Shown: in pieces, positions 44,815 to 56,654 of the stretch
How positions within the stretch are numbered: the stretch's first letter is position 1
How the letters are laid out: each line of letters starts with the position of its first letter
From: Diabrotica undecimpunctata
Taxonomy: Eukaryota; Arthropoda; Insecta; Coleoptera; Chrysomelidae
NCBI RefSeq assembly: GCF_040954645.1
Contig: NC_092811.1
Coordinates: 83,213,063-83,277,062 of the forward strand
Direction: 5' to 3'
Length of the DNA: 64,000 bases
The notes under the pieces: model-generated
Seen by the model: the letters and a program-made list of their open reading frames with translations, nothing else
What the model was told of the DNA's origin: nothing
Database searches by the model: none
Made by a program: the position numbers and the translations under genes

Positions 44815-46175
44815 AATATTTTAAAGAAGAACTTCAAAATGATACAGCAATAAAAAATGAGTCCGGCCTTCTGGATTTAAATATAACTGAAACTTCACTA
44901 ATTACTTTAGTTCCTCATTGCATCGAAACTGAAAACACCTCAATTGAAATGAGATCCAAGGATGCTTTCGAGTCTAGCGACATTTTTAATATGGATCAGT
45001 CTAATAAACTTGACTGTGATAAATTATCTAATTTTCACGAGAATAGATTAAGTTGGTCTGATCCTTCATTTTTGGCGATGTCAGGATCACACTACGAACA
45101 TAGTTTTGAGGATTTACATTCTATATCGCTAACTGCTTCCGACAGAATCATTTCTGTAATTTCTCATAATTCTCCTGAACCGCAATGTTCATCATACCTT
45201 GGCTCCACGCCAACGTTAAAAGAAAATAAATTCGTTCCTGAAAATAAAAAGAAAAATTCCAGGCAGAAAAGGAAGCATGCCTGTCAATTCTGTTGTATAG
45301 AAGTAGGAAATTATTTTAGACATATGGAACGGCATCACTCAGATCAGTTAGAAGTACAAAAAATCTTGTCAGTGAAAAAAAATTCCAAAGAAAGAAAGAC
45401 ACTTATTGATAAATTACGCCGTGAAGGTGACTTTATAACCGGAGAGATGGTACCTGTAAGATTAAATAAAATTAATGCTTCAAGTACTATTGTGTGTATT
45501 TTCTGTAGGGGATATTACTCTTCAAAAACCTTAAGACGACATGTCAAAAGATGTACTTCTAATCCTAACCCATCCAAAAAAATATATTCACAAAAAGAGG
45601 GACATACTTTAATGTGTGGAACATTTGAACCGAACGATCCACTGGTAACAGGTAAAGTACTCAATTTTATGCGAGCGGACGACATATCATTAGTTGCAAA
45701 AAAAGACTATCTTATATGCGAAGTTGGTAGAACATATATAACGCATCATCAAGAAGCTCATTTGGGAGCCGTAGCAAAAAGAAATATGCGCAGATTAGCC
45801 AGAATGTTAATAAAAGTTCGAGAAATAAATAAAAACAATAAACTTAGACTGGTTGATATACTTTCTGCTAACTATTTCAAATATATTGTTGAAGCAACTA
45901 AAGTAATTGCAGGATACAGTGAAACAAATCGTACATATAGGTCTCCATCGCTTGCAATGCAAATGGGAGCACTGATTAAATCAGCAATAGACAGTAGTAT
46001 ATACATGGAACTTCAAAAGGAATTTTCATCAACTACAAAACTCGAACAATTTCGTACTCTTAAAACCCTTATTGAAAGTGACTGGTCTGTTCAAGTATCA
46101 TGTGAAGCTAACCAAAACTTATCAATCAACGGATCCAACAAACCAACACTTATACCATCTGCAGAAGATATAAAG
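44815..46175 (+). CDS. zinc-finger exon of a Crypton-like recombinase gene
   Basis: Acceptor TTTAATTTTCAG ends at 44814 and donor GTAAGT starts at 46176. It begins at phase 1 and is open throughout. The N-terminal part is acidic and Ser/Thr-rich. Residues corresponding to about 45290-45340 form a C2H2-like finger (ACQFCCIEVGNYFRHMERHH), with a second at about 45500-45560 (VCIFCRGYYSSKTLRRHVKR followed by C). Then comes a helical region (LARMLIKVREINKNN, LVDILSANYFKYIVEATKVI) like the core-binding domain of tyrosine recombinases. It ends at phase 0 and continues in exon 3. Nuclear DNA-binding function is inferred. Confidence 0.7.
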
Positions 46176-47199
46176 GTAAGTTTTTAACTTTTTTCGTCTC
46201 GTGATTATCCAAGATAGTACATAAGTATGAATGTGTTTATTTGTAAAACTTCTACCTTCCCTTTCTGATGTGGTGTCTCGTTATATCTGCGTGAGTATTT
46301 TCGACATAATTCCATAATAATAACATGAATAATTATTGCCACATCTATTTTTTAATAGATGAATAAAATAGATGAATTCTAGTATTTTCTTGACCCTTGC
46401 TGTAATTATTTTCGGTGAGCTACCTGTAAAATCTGCTTTGATGAGAAGATAAGTTTTGATAAATTACTGTTAAGTATATGATACTTTCCTACATATAAAC
46501 CACACTCAGTCACAACCTAATTCCATTATGGATATTTTATAGTATCAAAAATTCATAGGGACCATAATTTTTTATTCAATGCTTAATTCATTGATATAAT
46601 TAAATTATTGTTAAATTTTCTAACAAACACTGTTTTATACATATTGTTCGGACTTAATCCAAACTGGCAACAGCGCTCCCACGTCCTACCCCTCGCTGCA
46701 ATATAGCGCGGTCCAAAATTTAACTCTGCGAAAGATTGCACAGAATTCTTTCTCTTTACGTTCAACTGCCGACCCGAGAAGACACACCGCTCTTAAGTTT
46801 TAACTGCCACACGGTGAATCATACGATCACGTGTTAAAAATAATTGTAAGTGATAATATTTCTTATATAAAGCAGGGAGCAAATAAATGGTAACTGCATT
46901 ATCTATCAAACAATTTAAAGGTATACTATTTATAATTGAAATACATTTCTACTGAGTAAGAAGTACTTTATTTAAATACACACAGTAAAAAAACTACCAC
47001 TTAATGGATATATACCAAAAATCGAAGGAATAATCCGAAGTAATTATAATATTAATTACTTGTACCCAGCCGAAATATTTATTCAGCTACACTTATACGG
47101 TGTTAGAGAAACCCTGCCCGCTTCACATATAGTGAGTTTAAATACATAACCGGTGTTTACAACACTGAAATCTCGACATCCTCATTATCACCCAGCCTG

Positions 47200-47810
47200 G
47201 TGTTTAGTCCACTGCTAGACATAGACCTTCACCCTAATCCAGTGGCCATCTACTCTTTTCATATCGTTACTCCAACGTGTCGGCGGTCTACCTCTACTTT
47301 TCTTGTCTGCCTAGAGTCTCCGATTTATTATTATTAAAGACTAACAGTCATCATTCAATCTCTCAACATGTCTTGTCCACTTCCATCTTAGTTTCGTAAT
47401 TCGTAGTATTATGTCTTATACTTGTGTTCTTGATCGTATGTGTGTATCTTTTACGTGATCTTGGATTCGAATTCCACGCATAGCTGGCTCCATTTTTCGT
47501 TGATAGATCTCTAATTTTTTTTACGGTGTACGTTGTCGTTGTACTTTAAAAACATCCTTTACCTTTTCTTGATACTAGATACTTGTATTTGTCGACATCC
47601 TTAATAATTTTGTTCTAAAGATATACCTAGTTCCCTGAGTACCAAATGAGTTATCAGTGTTTTTTATGACTTTATACAGACCAACTTTTGTATTGCCTGC
47701 TCTAGGTCTCTTATCATTGAGTCGGCTTCTTTTAAATTTTCTGTTATCAATATTATGTCATTTGTAAATCGTAGATTGTTTAATCTCATTTAATCTTAAG
47801 ACTAGAGTTT
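47200..47810 (-). pseudogene. LINE reverse transcriptase C-terminal part
   Basis: Minus strand: LRFTNDIILITENLKEADSM (about 47770, the FADD catalytic motif decayed to FTND), then EIYQRKMEPAMRGIRIQDHV (about 47500), LRWKWTRHVERL (about 47390) and RGRPPTRWSND (about 47290), followed by a 3' region at 47150-47230. Typical of RTE-type LINEs. It lies in the same orientation as the endonuclease piece at 48900-49450, with foreign DNA between. Confidence 0.65.
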
Positions 47811-47912
47811 TAAGGTTGCCAGACGTGAGCCCCTTCAATCCGCTCTCTTTCTCCTGAAGAAGCTACATATAATTGTAGCAAAAACGTAGAGATGTGCCCA
47901 CACTCGGGTCAC

Positions 47913-48345
47913 TCAAAAAGGGCACGATCTCTTCAGATTAATGCAACACACAGTAATTCGTACGCCGGTTTCTCGGAAGACCACTTCAAGCATGCTTCTG
48001 ATAATCTTCCAATCTAGATTTTCTAGTGCATGGCCTGTGTTGGGTAAGGCCAAATTCTTGATGTCATAGTTGCACACGATTTTCTTTAAATTAGTTAAAG
48101 CACGCCATATATCCTCGTAACTTGCCCTGTCTGTATACGACTTCCTGGTCACCATATACAGCAAAAGCGAGGTTCTAATCTCAGTACTCTTCCAACTTTA
48201 GGCTGCTGATTTATTAACTCGTCCAAACGACCGAACTTCTTAAAAAATACGTACGAGATTCCTTTAGAGAGATTTCTGCTGCAGGCCATAAAATGAAGCT
48301 TATTTATTACAGACAAAAAAGAATATTCCCACTACGTTAGAAAAG
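47913..48345 (-). pseudogene. second TARG1/OARD1-like macro domain (broken)
   Basis: Minus strand from 48345: GNILFC (start of strand 1), a frameshift, LHFMACSRNLSKGISYVFFK then KFGRLDELINQQPKVGRVLR, another frameshift near 48160, and LLYMVTRKSYTDRASYEDIW, LALPNTGHALENLDWKII, TGVRITVCC, followed by RSCPF and a stop. Order and spacing match an entire OARD1-type macro domain. The loop that is GCGLD in TARG1 reads GHALE. The ending resembles the start of the CCCH finger in the Gypsy copy at 20032-20712, so this is probably a fragment of a related Gypsy element inserted in a LINE. Confidence 0.65.
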
Positions 48346-48439
48346 GTGATTGACAGAAAGTAGGGAGCGACTACAATGAAGTATAGCACAGATGCCGTAG
48401 GACGTATGCCTATGATGGAATTAGCTCTTCTGTCAACAT

Positions 48440-48589
48440 AGAACAGAATATTTAGTCTACCGGACAGAAAGAGCGAGGGCGAATATTTATTCTACCGGAA
48501 AGAAAGAGAGAGAGCGAATATTTATTTTACCGGACAGAAAGAGAGAGGGCGAATATTTATTCTACGGGACAGAAAGAGAGAGAGGGCGC
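48440..48589. repeat. 35-37-bp tandem repeat, about 4 copies
   Basis: Units of the form TACCGGACAGAAAGAGAGAG followed by GGCGAATATTTATTC, with small differences. They lie directly upstream of the minus-strand macro fragment and may be part of the same retroelement's untranslated region. Confidence 0.8.
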
Positions 48590-48899
48590 CAACTATTTTT
48601 TGAAGAAAAAATAGTAAAAAGGAAACTGAAGGTTAAAGAATTATAAATTAATAGAGAAATTAAAATAAAATAATTATTTAAATATAAATTAATAAAGATA
48701 TGACGTTTATAACTTTACACCTTTTTCCATGTTCCAACACATTCTTTCTTCTATTTCTCTTCTAAATTGAACTTCTTTTTCGCTTGTTAACGTCAATTAA
48801 TTGTTTTTGTGACTCTCCTCGATATTTTGGTTTTATTTCATATTTTACTTCTATGTCTAGCACCAGCACTTTATGCTGTTGGCTTACAGTTTCACTAAT

Positions 48900-49450
48900 T
48901 ATTACTTTAGAATCTTAACATCAGGGATTGATTTACGATACATATTTGGAATTGATTTTGTCTGCTTTTGAATTTGATAAGTTGGCTTTCTCTCTTCTAA
49001 AAGCATTTACTAAAAGTGGTCATAGCTAGTGCTACTGCTAAGTCCAACATATCATCTCCTGGGCTATTTCTAGTTCCAATGCCGTATCCTCCATCTATAT
49101 GTTCATTTCCTCTGTTTAATTAGCCTACATGAGCATTGAAATTACCTCCTATTATGAGTCTTTTCTTAGTTGGAATATTTCTAAGTCTACCACCTAATCA
49201 TAGAAAGCTTTCCCACTTGTGGCACATAACATATACTATATTCAACTTTTCTCTGTAAGTACAAATTTCACGGATATTATTCTGTTAGTCATTTTTATCA
49301 CATTTACAACTTTCTCTTTCGTTTCTTTATTAGCAAATACTCTTATACCTACCCAATTTGGATTCTTCTTCTTTTCAGTGCATCAACTAACGCCATTGTT
49401 TTACCTGTTAAACTACAAAGGTTATAAATTCTTGTTCTTAGTCTTTTTTT
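48900..49450 (-). pseudogene. LINE endonuclease fragment
   Basis: Minus strand: GIRVFANKETKEKV, RIISVKFVLTEK, then IPTKKRLIIGGNFNAHVG, NRGNEHIDGGYGIGTRNSPG, DDMLDLAVAL and KRESQLIKFKSRQNQF. This is the C-terminal half of an APE-type endonuclease, with the GGDFNAHVG Asp changed to Asn and several stops. It belongs to the LINE whose RT end is at 47200-47810. Confidence 0.7.
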
Positions 49451-49868
49451 CTTATTGGAATGAGCTTTTGCCCACCCCATATCCGAGTGCCGATCCCCAA
49501 TGTGTTGTTAGTAAGGGACCGAATCTGCTGGGGGCAAGGGATCTGGATAATCCCACACCCCCCTGAGGACAAGTTTCGTTAGTTTTAAAACTTATTTTTG
49601 TTTGTTGGTCATTGGTTTACCCACAGATCAAATGCAGATTGAAGGTATTGGGATGTTTTCTGGGTTGGGTGTGGTCATTTCATTATTGTGACTTGAAATA
49701 ACCTGACATTTGATTGGAGCTTGAATGCTCTTTCTATCAGTATCATGTCGAGTAGGATTCAGTCGTGTCAGAATTTTATGAATGAACCGAATTTTACCGA
49801 TTTTTGTAAACAATAAATTTTAAAAAACTGTGACAAAAGTAATAATTTAATTATTTTGATTTTTTCAG

Positions 49869-50903
49869 AATTTCGAGAACTATTTGAAAAAGTTAATAAA
49901 CGAGTCCATTGAGCTGTTACATTCTGATGTGATGAACAAATGTGCGTTTCAACACCTAAGTGAAGGAATCTTTTGTAGTGTGCTTCTATTTAATAGAAGA
50001 AGAGTTGGAGAACTACAGAGGATTACTGTTGAAGATTTCGAAAAAAATTATGAAAATACTTCCTCTTCGGAATTTCAAAAGTTCATAACAGATACGGAGA
50101 AAATTTTGTTGAGCAGCTTAAAAAGAATTGTTATCGGAGGAAAACGAGGACGGGGCGTTCCAATTTTATTTCATAAAAGACATTTAAATGCCATACAAAT
50201 TCTTCTATCCGTAAGAAGTAAACATATAAAAGATAATGCTTTTTTGTTCGCAACTTCTACGTCAAAAAATTCCCTAAATGGTTACCAAGTGGTAAAGAAG
50301 CATGTAACAAAGGCATTAGGAGATACAACAAAATCATTACTATTAACATCTAAAAAACTAAGAAAACACTTGGCAACTATTACTCAAATTTTCAATATGG
50401 AAAAGATTGAGCTGGAACAGTTGGCATCATTTATGGGTCATACGGAAAGAACACACGCTGAGTTTTATCGGCTTCCAAACGATGTATACCAAACAGCTAA
50501 AATTAGCAAATTACTTCTTTTACCCCAAAGTTGTGGTATAGAAAAACATAAAGGAAAAAGCTTAAGTGAAATTGACTTAGATGATGAAATCTTAGAAGAT
50601 ATTGAAAATGATGATTTTGAAAATGGTATTGGTTTTGAAAATACTCTCGATGAAAGTGAAATACCACAATCATCCACAACGACCCCTGAGGCACAGAAAT
50701 CCAGAAAGAGAAGATTAGTGCCTTGGACACGACAGCAAAAAGAAACAGTGGAAATTTTTTTTAAAAAACATATCAAAGAAAAGGTTCCTCCAAAAAAACA
50801 CGAAGTGGAGTGTTTAATTAATAAAAATTTAACCTTATTTAAGAATAAAACATGGGAACAAATTAAAGTATACGTTTACAATAAATATAAACAACAAAAA
50901 TAA
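49869..50903 (+). CDS. Crypton-like tyrosine recombinase domain exon
   Basis: Acceptor TTTTTTCAG ends at 49868; open to TAA at 50901-50903. Reads NFENYLKKLINESIEL, then the box I-like FNRRRVGELQRITVEDFEK (first catalytic Arg), KRIVIGGKRGRGVPILF (Lys-containing hairpin), SKKLRKHLATITQIF (box II Arg, with the usual His replaced by Lys), LASFMGHTERTHAEFYRL (His and the candidate nucleophile Tyr). After an acidic linker comes a basic C-terminal domain WTRQQKETVEIFFKKHIKEK. This is the layout of animal Crypton-derived proteins. The frame is intact, so it may be an expressed gene. Whether it is domesticated or a transposon copy is undecided. Confidence 0.7.
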   Translation, partial: NFENYLKKLINESIELLHSDVMNKCAFQHLSEGIFCSVLLFNRRRVGELQRITVEDFEKNYENTSSSEFQKFITDTEKILLSSLKRIVIGGKRGRGVPILFHKRHLNAIQILLSVRSKHIKDNAFLFATSTSKNSLNGYQVVKKHVTKALGDTTKSLLLTSKKLRKHLATITQIFNMEKIELEQLASFMGHTERTHAEFYRLPNDVYQTAKISKLLLLPQSCGIEKHKGKSLSEIDLDDEILEDIENDDFENGIGFENTLDESEIPQSSTTTPEAQKSRKRRLVPWTRQQKETVEIFFKKHIKEKVPPKKHEVECLINKNLTLFKNKTWEQIKVYVYNKYKQQK

Positions 50904-50934
50904 TAACATATGTTAATAATAATAATACAACTCC

Positions 50935-53900
50935 ATGATGTGGATTCAACTCCATGATGTAAATGATGTTAGTCAGGCGACAGTGCGAGCTTTATTAGCC
51001 TATGAAAAGGAAAAAGAGGCTAGAAATGAAATTACGAAGCAAACCATGAGGATTTCTAATGGGAAAATATTGGCTCTTATTCTAGAGTTTTTAGCCAACA
51101 GGAAAAGTGGTAATGTTGCCGTATGGCTAGACCGAACTGAAAAAAATTAAAACCGTTTATGCAGTTGCCGAAGATGTTATACAACTTATAGCCATTAAGT
51201 TGACAGAGCGAGCCAAGGACTGGTATTTAAGTGAACCTGATTTTATTTCATTGGATTGGAATGGCTTTAAGCAAGCAATTAGAAATATGTATGATGCTGA
51301 AATAAATCCAGTAGTATTAAGAAAAACCATGGAAAGCAGGAGATGGAGGAGAGGCGAAGCTTTTTCAAATTATTTTCATGAAAAGCGCATTTTAGGTAAC
51401 AATGCTAGTGTAAATGATCGAGAAATGATTTACTACATAATAGATGGTGATCAAATGCTGCAAAACCAGGTTCGAATTATGTTACCATCAATTAATTAAT
51501 AGTACCGAAGACATTTTCAGACTAATGAGTAACGTTGTTAAAGATGAGGGAAGCTCTAGCACAAGAGTATTAACAGCCCAGATTCCAGCTGATAGATGTT
51601 CAAGTCGAACAGGGGTGCAGGTAAAACAATCTACTCATATTAAGTGTTACAACTGTGGCCGACCAGGGCACAGAATGAACAAGTGCCGCCAGCCAAAGCG
51701 AGATCGAGGATCATGAATTGATTGGTCCAATAACTTTTCAACAAGAATAAAGTTGAGATTCAGACAGAGGAAAAAATCACTTATATGTTTTATTTATTGA
51801 AAATATGATTGCCCTAATTTAGATCCAGCTTTAACATATGCTGAATCGAGTATAGTTTAAGATACCTTTACTAAAAATTATATAAATGTGGGGAGACCAG
51901 ATAAACCTAAAGTTAATTTTGACATGAACTTAATTGTAAATAAATCAAAACATTTTGCTTTTCATCCAATACGTATGACCTTTGTAGAAAAACATGCTTT
52001 AAATAAAATAATCACAGAGCTTTTAGAACAAAATATTATTCAGGAAAGTAGTTTATCTTATTGTTCACCAATTTTACTTGTAAAGAAAAAGTCTGGAGAT
52101 TATCGCTTATGTGTTGATTTTCGAACTTTAAATAAAAACTTAGTACGAGATCAGTTTCCTTTACCAATTAAAAGACAAAAATGTTTCACAAGCTTAGACT
52201 TAAAAAATGCTTTTTATCATGTTATCTTGCATCCTGACTCAAGGAAGTATACTTCTTTTATTACCCCTTCTGGGCAATATGAATTTTGCAAAATGCCTTT
52301 TGGATTGTCATCCAGCCCATCAGTTTTTACACCTTTTATTAATAAAGTATTTAGTGAATTGGTTAAACAAGGAAAAATTCTAATCTATTTTGATGATATA
52401 CTTATTGCTACTGAATTATTTTCTGAAAATGAAATATTAGAAAGTATTTTGCAAATTCTAGTTGACAATTTATTAGAACTTAGATTTGACAAATGTCAAT
52501 TCTTGCACAAGAAAATTGAATTTTTGAGATATCTTGTTAGCCGAAAGGAGCATTAGTCCAAATCGTAACAATGTTAGCGCCATAAAGAATTACCCAGTAC
52601 CAACTGATGTTACACAGGTACACAGGTTTTTGGGTATGGAAAGTTATTTTCGAAAATTTATAAATAGTTTTTCAATTATAGCCAAACCTCTTTATGATCT
52701 ACTAAGAAAAAATTCAAAATTTGAAACTAAACAAGAACATATACCTATTGAAATAATTAAGGATAAGTTAATATCTCAGCCTATTTTAGCTATATATATA
52801 ATCCAAATGCAGAAATTGAACTGCATTGTGATACTAGTTCACAGGGATATGGATCAATATTATTGCAGAAGCAAGCAGATGGGAAATTTCATCCTATATT
52901 CTTTTTCAGTAAAAAGAACTATTGATTATGAGCTTCGAGTTAGAATGTCTTGCAATAATTTATTCATTAAAAAGGTTTCATGTGTATTTACAAGGAATTT
53001 CTTTTAAAGTCTTAACTGATTGTGACAGTTTTAAGTTAGCCATGTCCAAAAAAGACATAAACCCTAGAATTATGGGATGGTGTCTTACTCTACAGGATTA
53101 TAACTATGCAATTGAACATAGGCCAGCGGATCGAATGAGGCATGTTGATGCTTTGAGTCGAATAAATAGTGTGCTTATTCTAGAAGGAAATACATTACAA
53201 CAAACTTTAGCCATCAGACAAACCATAGATGAAAATATAGTGCAATTAAGGAATGGACTAGTTTATAGAAAAATCAAAGGAAAAATATTCTATGTGCCAA
53301 AAGATATGGAAAGTCACATTTTACACACATATAACAATATGGGCCATTTTAATGTTAACAAAACCTATGAATTAATTACAAGAACATATTGGTCTCCCAA
53401 ATTAAAACTAAAATTAAGGAGTATATTAACATTTGTTGAAATGTGTTGAATAAAACCCTAGATCAGGTAAACAAGAGGGCTATTTACATAATATACCTAA
53501 AGGAAATTTACCTTTTGAAGTAATTCACATAGATCACTATGGACCTCTTCCAGCAGTAGGTAAACAAAAATATATATTTGAAATTATTGATGGATTTACA
53601 AAATATGTCAAACTTTATTCTTGTAAAAGTACAAATACTAGTGAAGTTTGAGGTTATTAGACATTTAGCTGATTATTTTTGTTATTATTCGGTTCCCAAA
53701 CAGATAATCTCTGATCGAGGATCTTGTTTCACATCAGGAGAATTTTCTGAAATTATGGAGGAGTATGAAATCAAGCATACATTCATTACTACAGAATGTC
53801 CTCGAGCAAATGGACAAATTGAGGGGGTAAATCGGTTATTAACTCCCATGTTAGGTAAATTTTCGAATGAAAATCAGACCAATTGGACAAAATCATTGAG

Positions 53901-54280
53901 TGGGGTAGAGTTTAGCATAAATAATAGTATAAATAGGTCTACGGAAGAAACACCCGCTAAACTGCTATTTGGTAGAGACCAAAGAGGAAAACTTAGAGAT
54001 AATATTAGAGAGACATTGCAGTTACTAGATGAAGAAGAAAGATGCTTGAAAGCCATTAGATTAAATGCAGAAGAAAGAATAGTTGCGTAACAGGAAAAAT
54101 GTATTATAAAAGTCATAAACCTTCTCATGTTTATCAACCTGGAAAATATGTTATGATTGGGAATAATGATACCACACCACATATAAATAAAAACTTATAC
54201 CCAAGTATAAAGGTCCTCATGTTGTGGAAAAGCTTTACCGAATGATAGATATTGTAGTTAGGGATATCATAGGATTAGGT
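50935..54280 (+). pseudogene. Ty3/Gypsy retrotransposon gag-pol (broken)
   Basis: Order: gag pieces 50935-51500 (ERAKDWYLSEPDFISLDWNG); CCHC zinc knuckle IKCYNCGRPGHRMNKC (51630-51690); protease missing or lost near 51720-51880; RT at 51888-52556 with YRLCVDFRTLNKN, FTSLDLKNAFYHVILH, MPFGLSSSPSVF and catalytic YFDDILIA; RT thumb YPVPTDVTQVHRFLGMESYF (52590); RNase H with LKRFHVYLQGISFKVLTDCD and HVDALSRI; integrase H2C2 near 53320 and core (IISDRGSCFTS, CPRANGQIEGVNRLL). Frameshifts at about 51490, 52540, 52800, 52950, 53450 and 53640. LTRs not defined; the 3' end is probably within 54290-54500. Confidence 0.8.
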
Positions 54281-54513
54281 TGACGTTATGATTTATTGGC
54301 TTACTTTTTGGAGTAAACAGTTATGTTTGTGTTACACGTTAAGTCAGATAATTATGTTACGTTATGTCAAATATTACTAAAATTTATGAAAGTATGTTTA
54401 AGTTAGACTCTGTATTTTAAGAAACTTTTATTATTTTTATATGCTATGCTGTATTTAATAAAGTATTGTTTCTTTAGAGAGAATCGATCGAAGTCGATCA
54501 AAGTGTCAGGTAT

Positions 54514-54946
54514 GGCCACAGAATAAATAACAATCAGAATGCCCACCCTCAGATGCCGCCTTTGAAGTTTGTCAGGACACGATCGCCATATTTTAAACGG
54601 AAACAGACTCGAATTGAGAAATTTGTGACAAGCTATGACAGAACTGTAATTTAAATTTTTAGAGATTATTAATTTAGTACATTTTTAATAATTTAATCTA
54701 TTCTTAAACTACAGAAAGTACGAATAAACTTAAACTGTAGAAGTACGAATAAAATAGTGCATATTCTGTCTATAGTTGCCGTTAATAACTTAAACCGGTT
54801 TAATTTTTCTATGCACACCAGATAAAATGTCACTGAACATCAGTGGTTCAGTTTAAAACATGGCTGATTCCATCTGCGCGAACGAGATGCGCGTACTTAT
54901 TTTTTCAAGCGGAGTGGGCATTCTGATTATTTATTATTCTGTTGCC
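54514..54946. mobile_element. MITE with about 35-bp inverted ends
   Basis: The left end (GGCCACAGAATAA and CAATCAGAATGCCCAC) mirrors the right end at 54911-54946, with small indels. No coding sequence. Target duplication unresolved. Confidence 0.6.
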
Positions 54947-55018
54947 ACGGTTTGAGTTTATTTTCGAATGTATATTTCGAATGTAAAAAGCATTCATAAA
55001 ATATTTTTTTACTTTAAA

Positions 55019-55655
55019 TATTGTCCACTTCTAGCATTGTACCTCTTTACTGTACAATCTCCGAAATGACATAATTGTCGGACTTTGTATAAAAGAATGG
55101 CTGTACAATGTTCGAATTTCAATAAGTAGCCATGCGTCAAAGTTTGGGAGAATATGACAGATATCGATTCAGATCGATTTTTACTATTATTCACCATTTG
55201 TTATTGAAAACAACCAAACATCAATGAGGTTATAAATCCATAATTAATTAGCGCTTCTGACTTCTGGATTGTAGGATTAAATTATTTTAAATTATCATAC
55301 ACATCTCTTGAAAATCTGAAATGTTTTACAAACATCTTCCCTGTATTATAGTGATTAAAATGTTTCATTAACATTATCACTCTATTGCAAAAAAATTTCT
55401 TCTTATTATTTATATTTTAGTTTGACACAGCCTTTTATCACATTATCCTTTCGAAAAAAAAAAAAACAACTTTATATAAATAGAAAATAATATACAAATA
55501 TCAAATAATTAACAAGAAATGTTCGATTTATGATTTGGTGTGTCGCTTGTCAATAATAGTCGATTCGAATCGATGAGCGTTTCGATAATCATTTTTAATT
55601 TTGATCACTTCGGACATTGTACAGTTTGGGGGTACAATGCTAGAAATGGACAATA
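55019..55655. mobile_element. TA-flanked MITE, about 45-bp inverted repeats
   Basis: The element proper, 55021-55653, has ends TTGTCCACTTCTAGCATTG mirrored with few mismatches over about 45 bp, including ACTGTACAAT further in. TA on both sides fits the Tc1/mariner superfamily. A partial extra copy of the end motif follows at 55660-55695. Confidence 0.7.
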
Positions 55656-55704
55656 ATTTTCGTACAATGCTAGGATTGTCCAATTTCGGACTTTGCTCGT
55701 AACA

Positions 55705-55769
<65 letters not shown>
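55705..55769. repeat. (TA)n microsatellite
   Basis: About 32 TA units. Confidence 0.95.
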
Positions 55770-55774
<5 letters not shown>

Positions 55775-56654
55775 TACAGATTGAACCAATTTAAAACGGA
55801 ACATACAATTTAATATATATCTGTTTGAACTGCATTTGAAATAGTGGACCAATATAAAACTTGGACAAAAATAAATCCATACCTGGTGATAGACATTGTA
55901 TAAAATATTGTTCAACTATCAGTCTCCTTTAAAGGAAAGAGGAGCTTGCCTAATAGTCGGAGAGATATAGCCGAAATTTTGAACTGATCAGTAATATGAC
56001 ATTTCTCTTTTGGAATATATTCACTGTAACTGGGTTAAGACTTTGCCTTACAGGCGGACGCCCCTCGTGGTACAGGAGGTGGCTATACAGGGATGAAGTT
56101 GTAATTTTTTTCGGAAAAATTAACGATCGATAATATGGCTAAAAATTTGCCCAGAGTAAGATCTTGGTATAACTAGACGAAATCCCAAAGGACTGACGCG
56201 AGAGTGGATACATAAGGTGTGGCGGACAGGGGTGAAGTTGTAATTTTTTGGGGAAAAATTAACGATAAGTAATATGTCCGCCATTTTCATGGCTCATTAT
56301 TTAGCCCCTAAAAACTATAAATCCAAAAGGGCGGACAGCTGGGTTGGTACAGAAAGCCTTAAAACGGGGTCAAATGTACCACTTGCCTGCGCATTTTAGG
56401 TCTCGGCAACAATTTTCAAACTGATTTTATTATGATATTTTTATACCGATTGATTTGAAAATTTGTATGCTCACTTCTGTTACTATACTGAAAAGCGTCA
56501 AGTAGAGTTTTGCTCAAAATTTTTCAAAAAAATTTCCGTAAATGAAAATTTTCGTAATTTTTTGAGGTAAAATCTAATTTGTAGAATTCTTTCGATTTTA
56601 GATTTCGATTTTTTTTTTTCGAAAAATTTAGATAAACTTTAAAAATTTCGTCAT

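Larger units (their letters stand above)
46176..49868 (+). other. intron 2 of the Crypton-like gene
   Basis: GTAAGT..TTTTTTCAG intron of 3.7 kb. It holds a LINE split by a macro-domain fragment (both on the minus strand) and short tandem repeats. 46200-47190 shows no recognised coding sequence apart from an unassigned 60-codon minus-strand frame. Confidence 0.6.
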
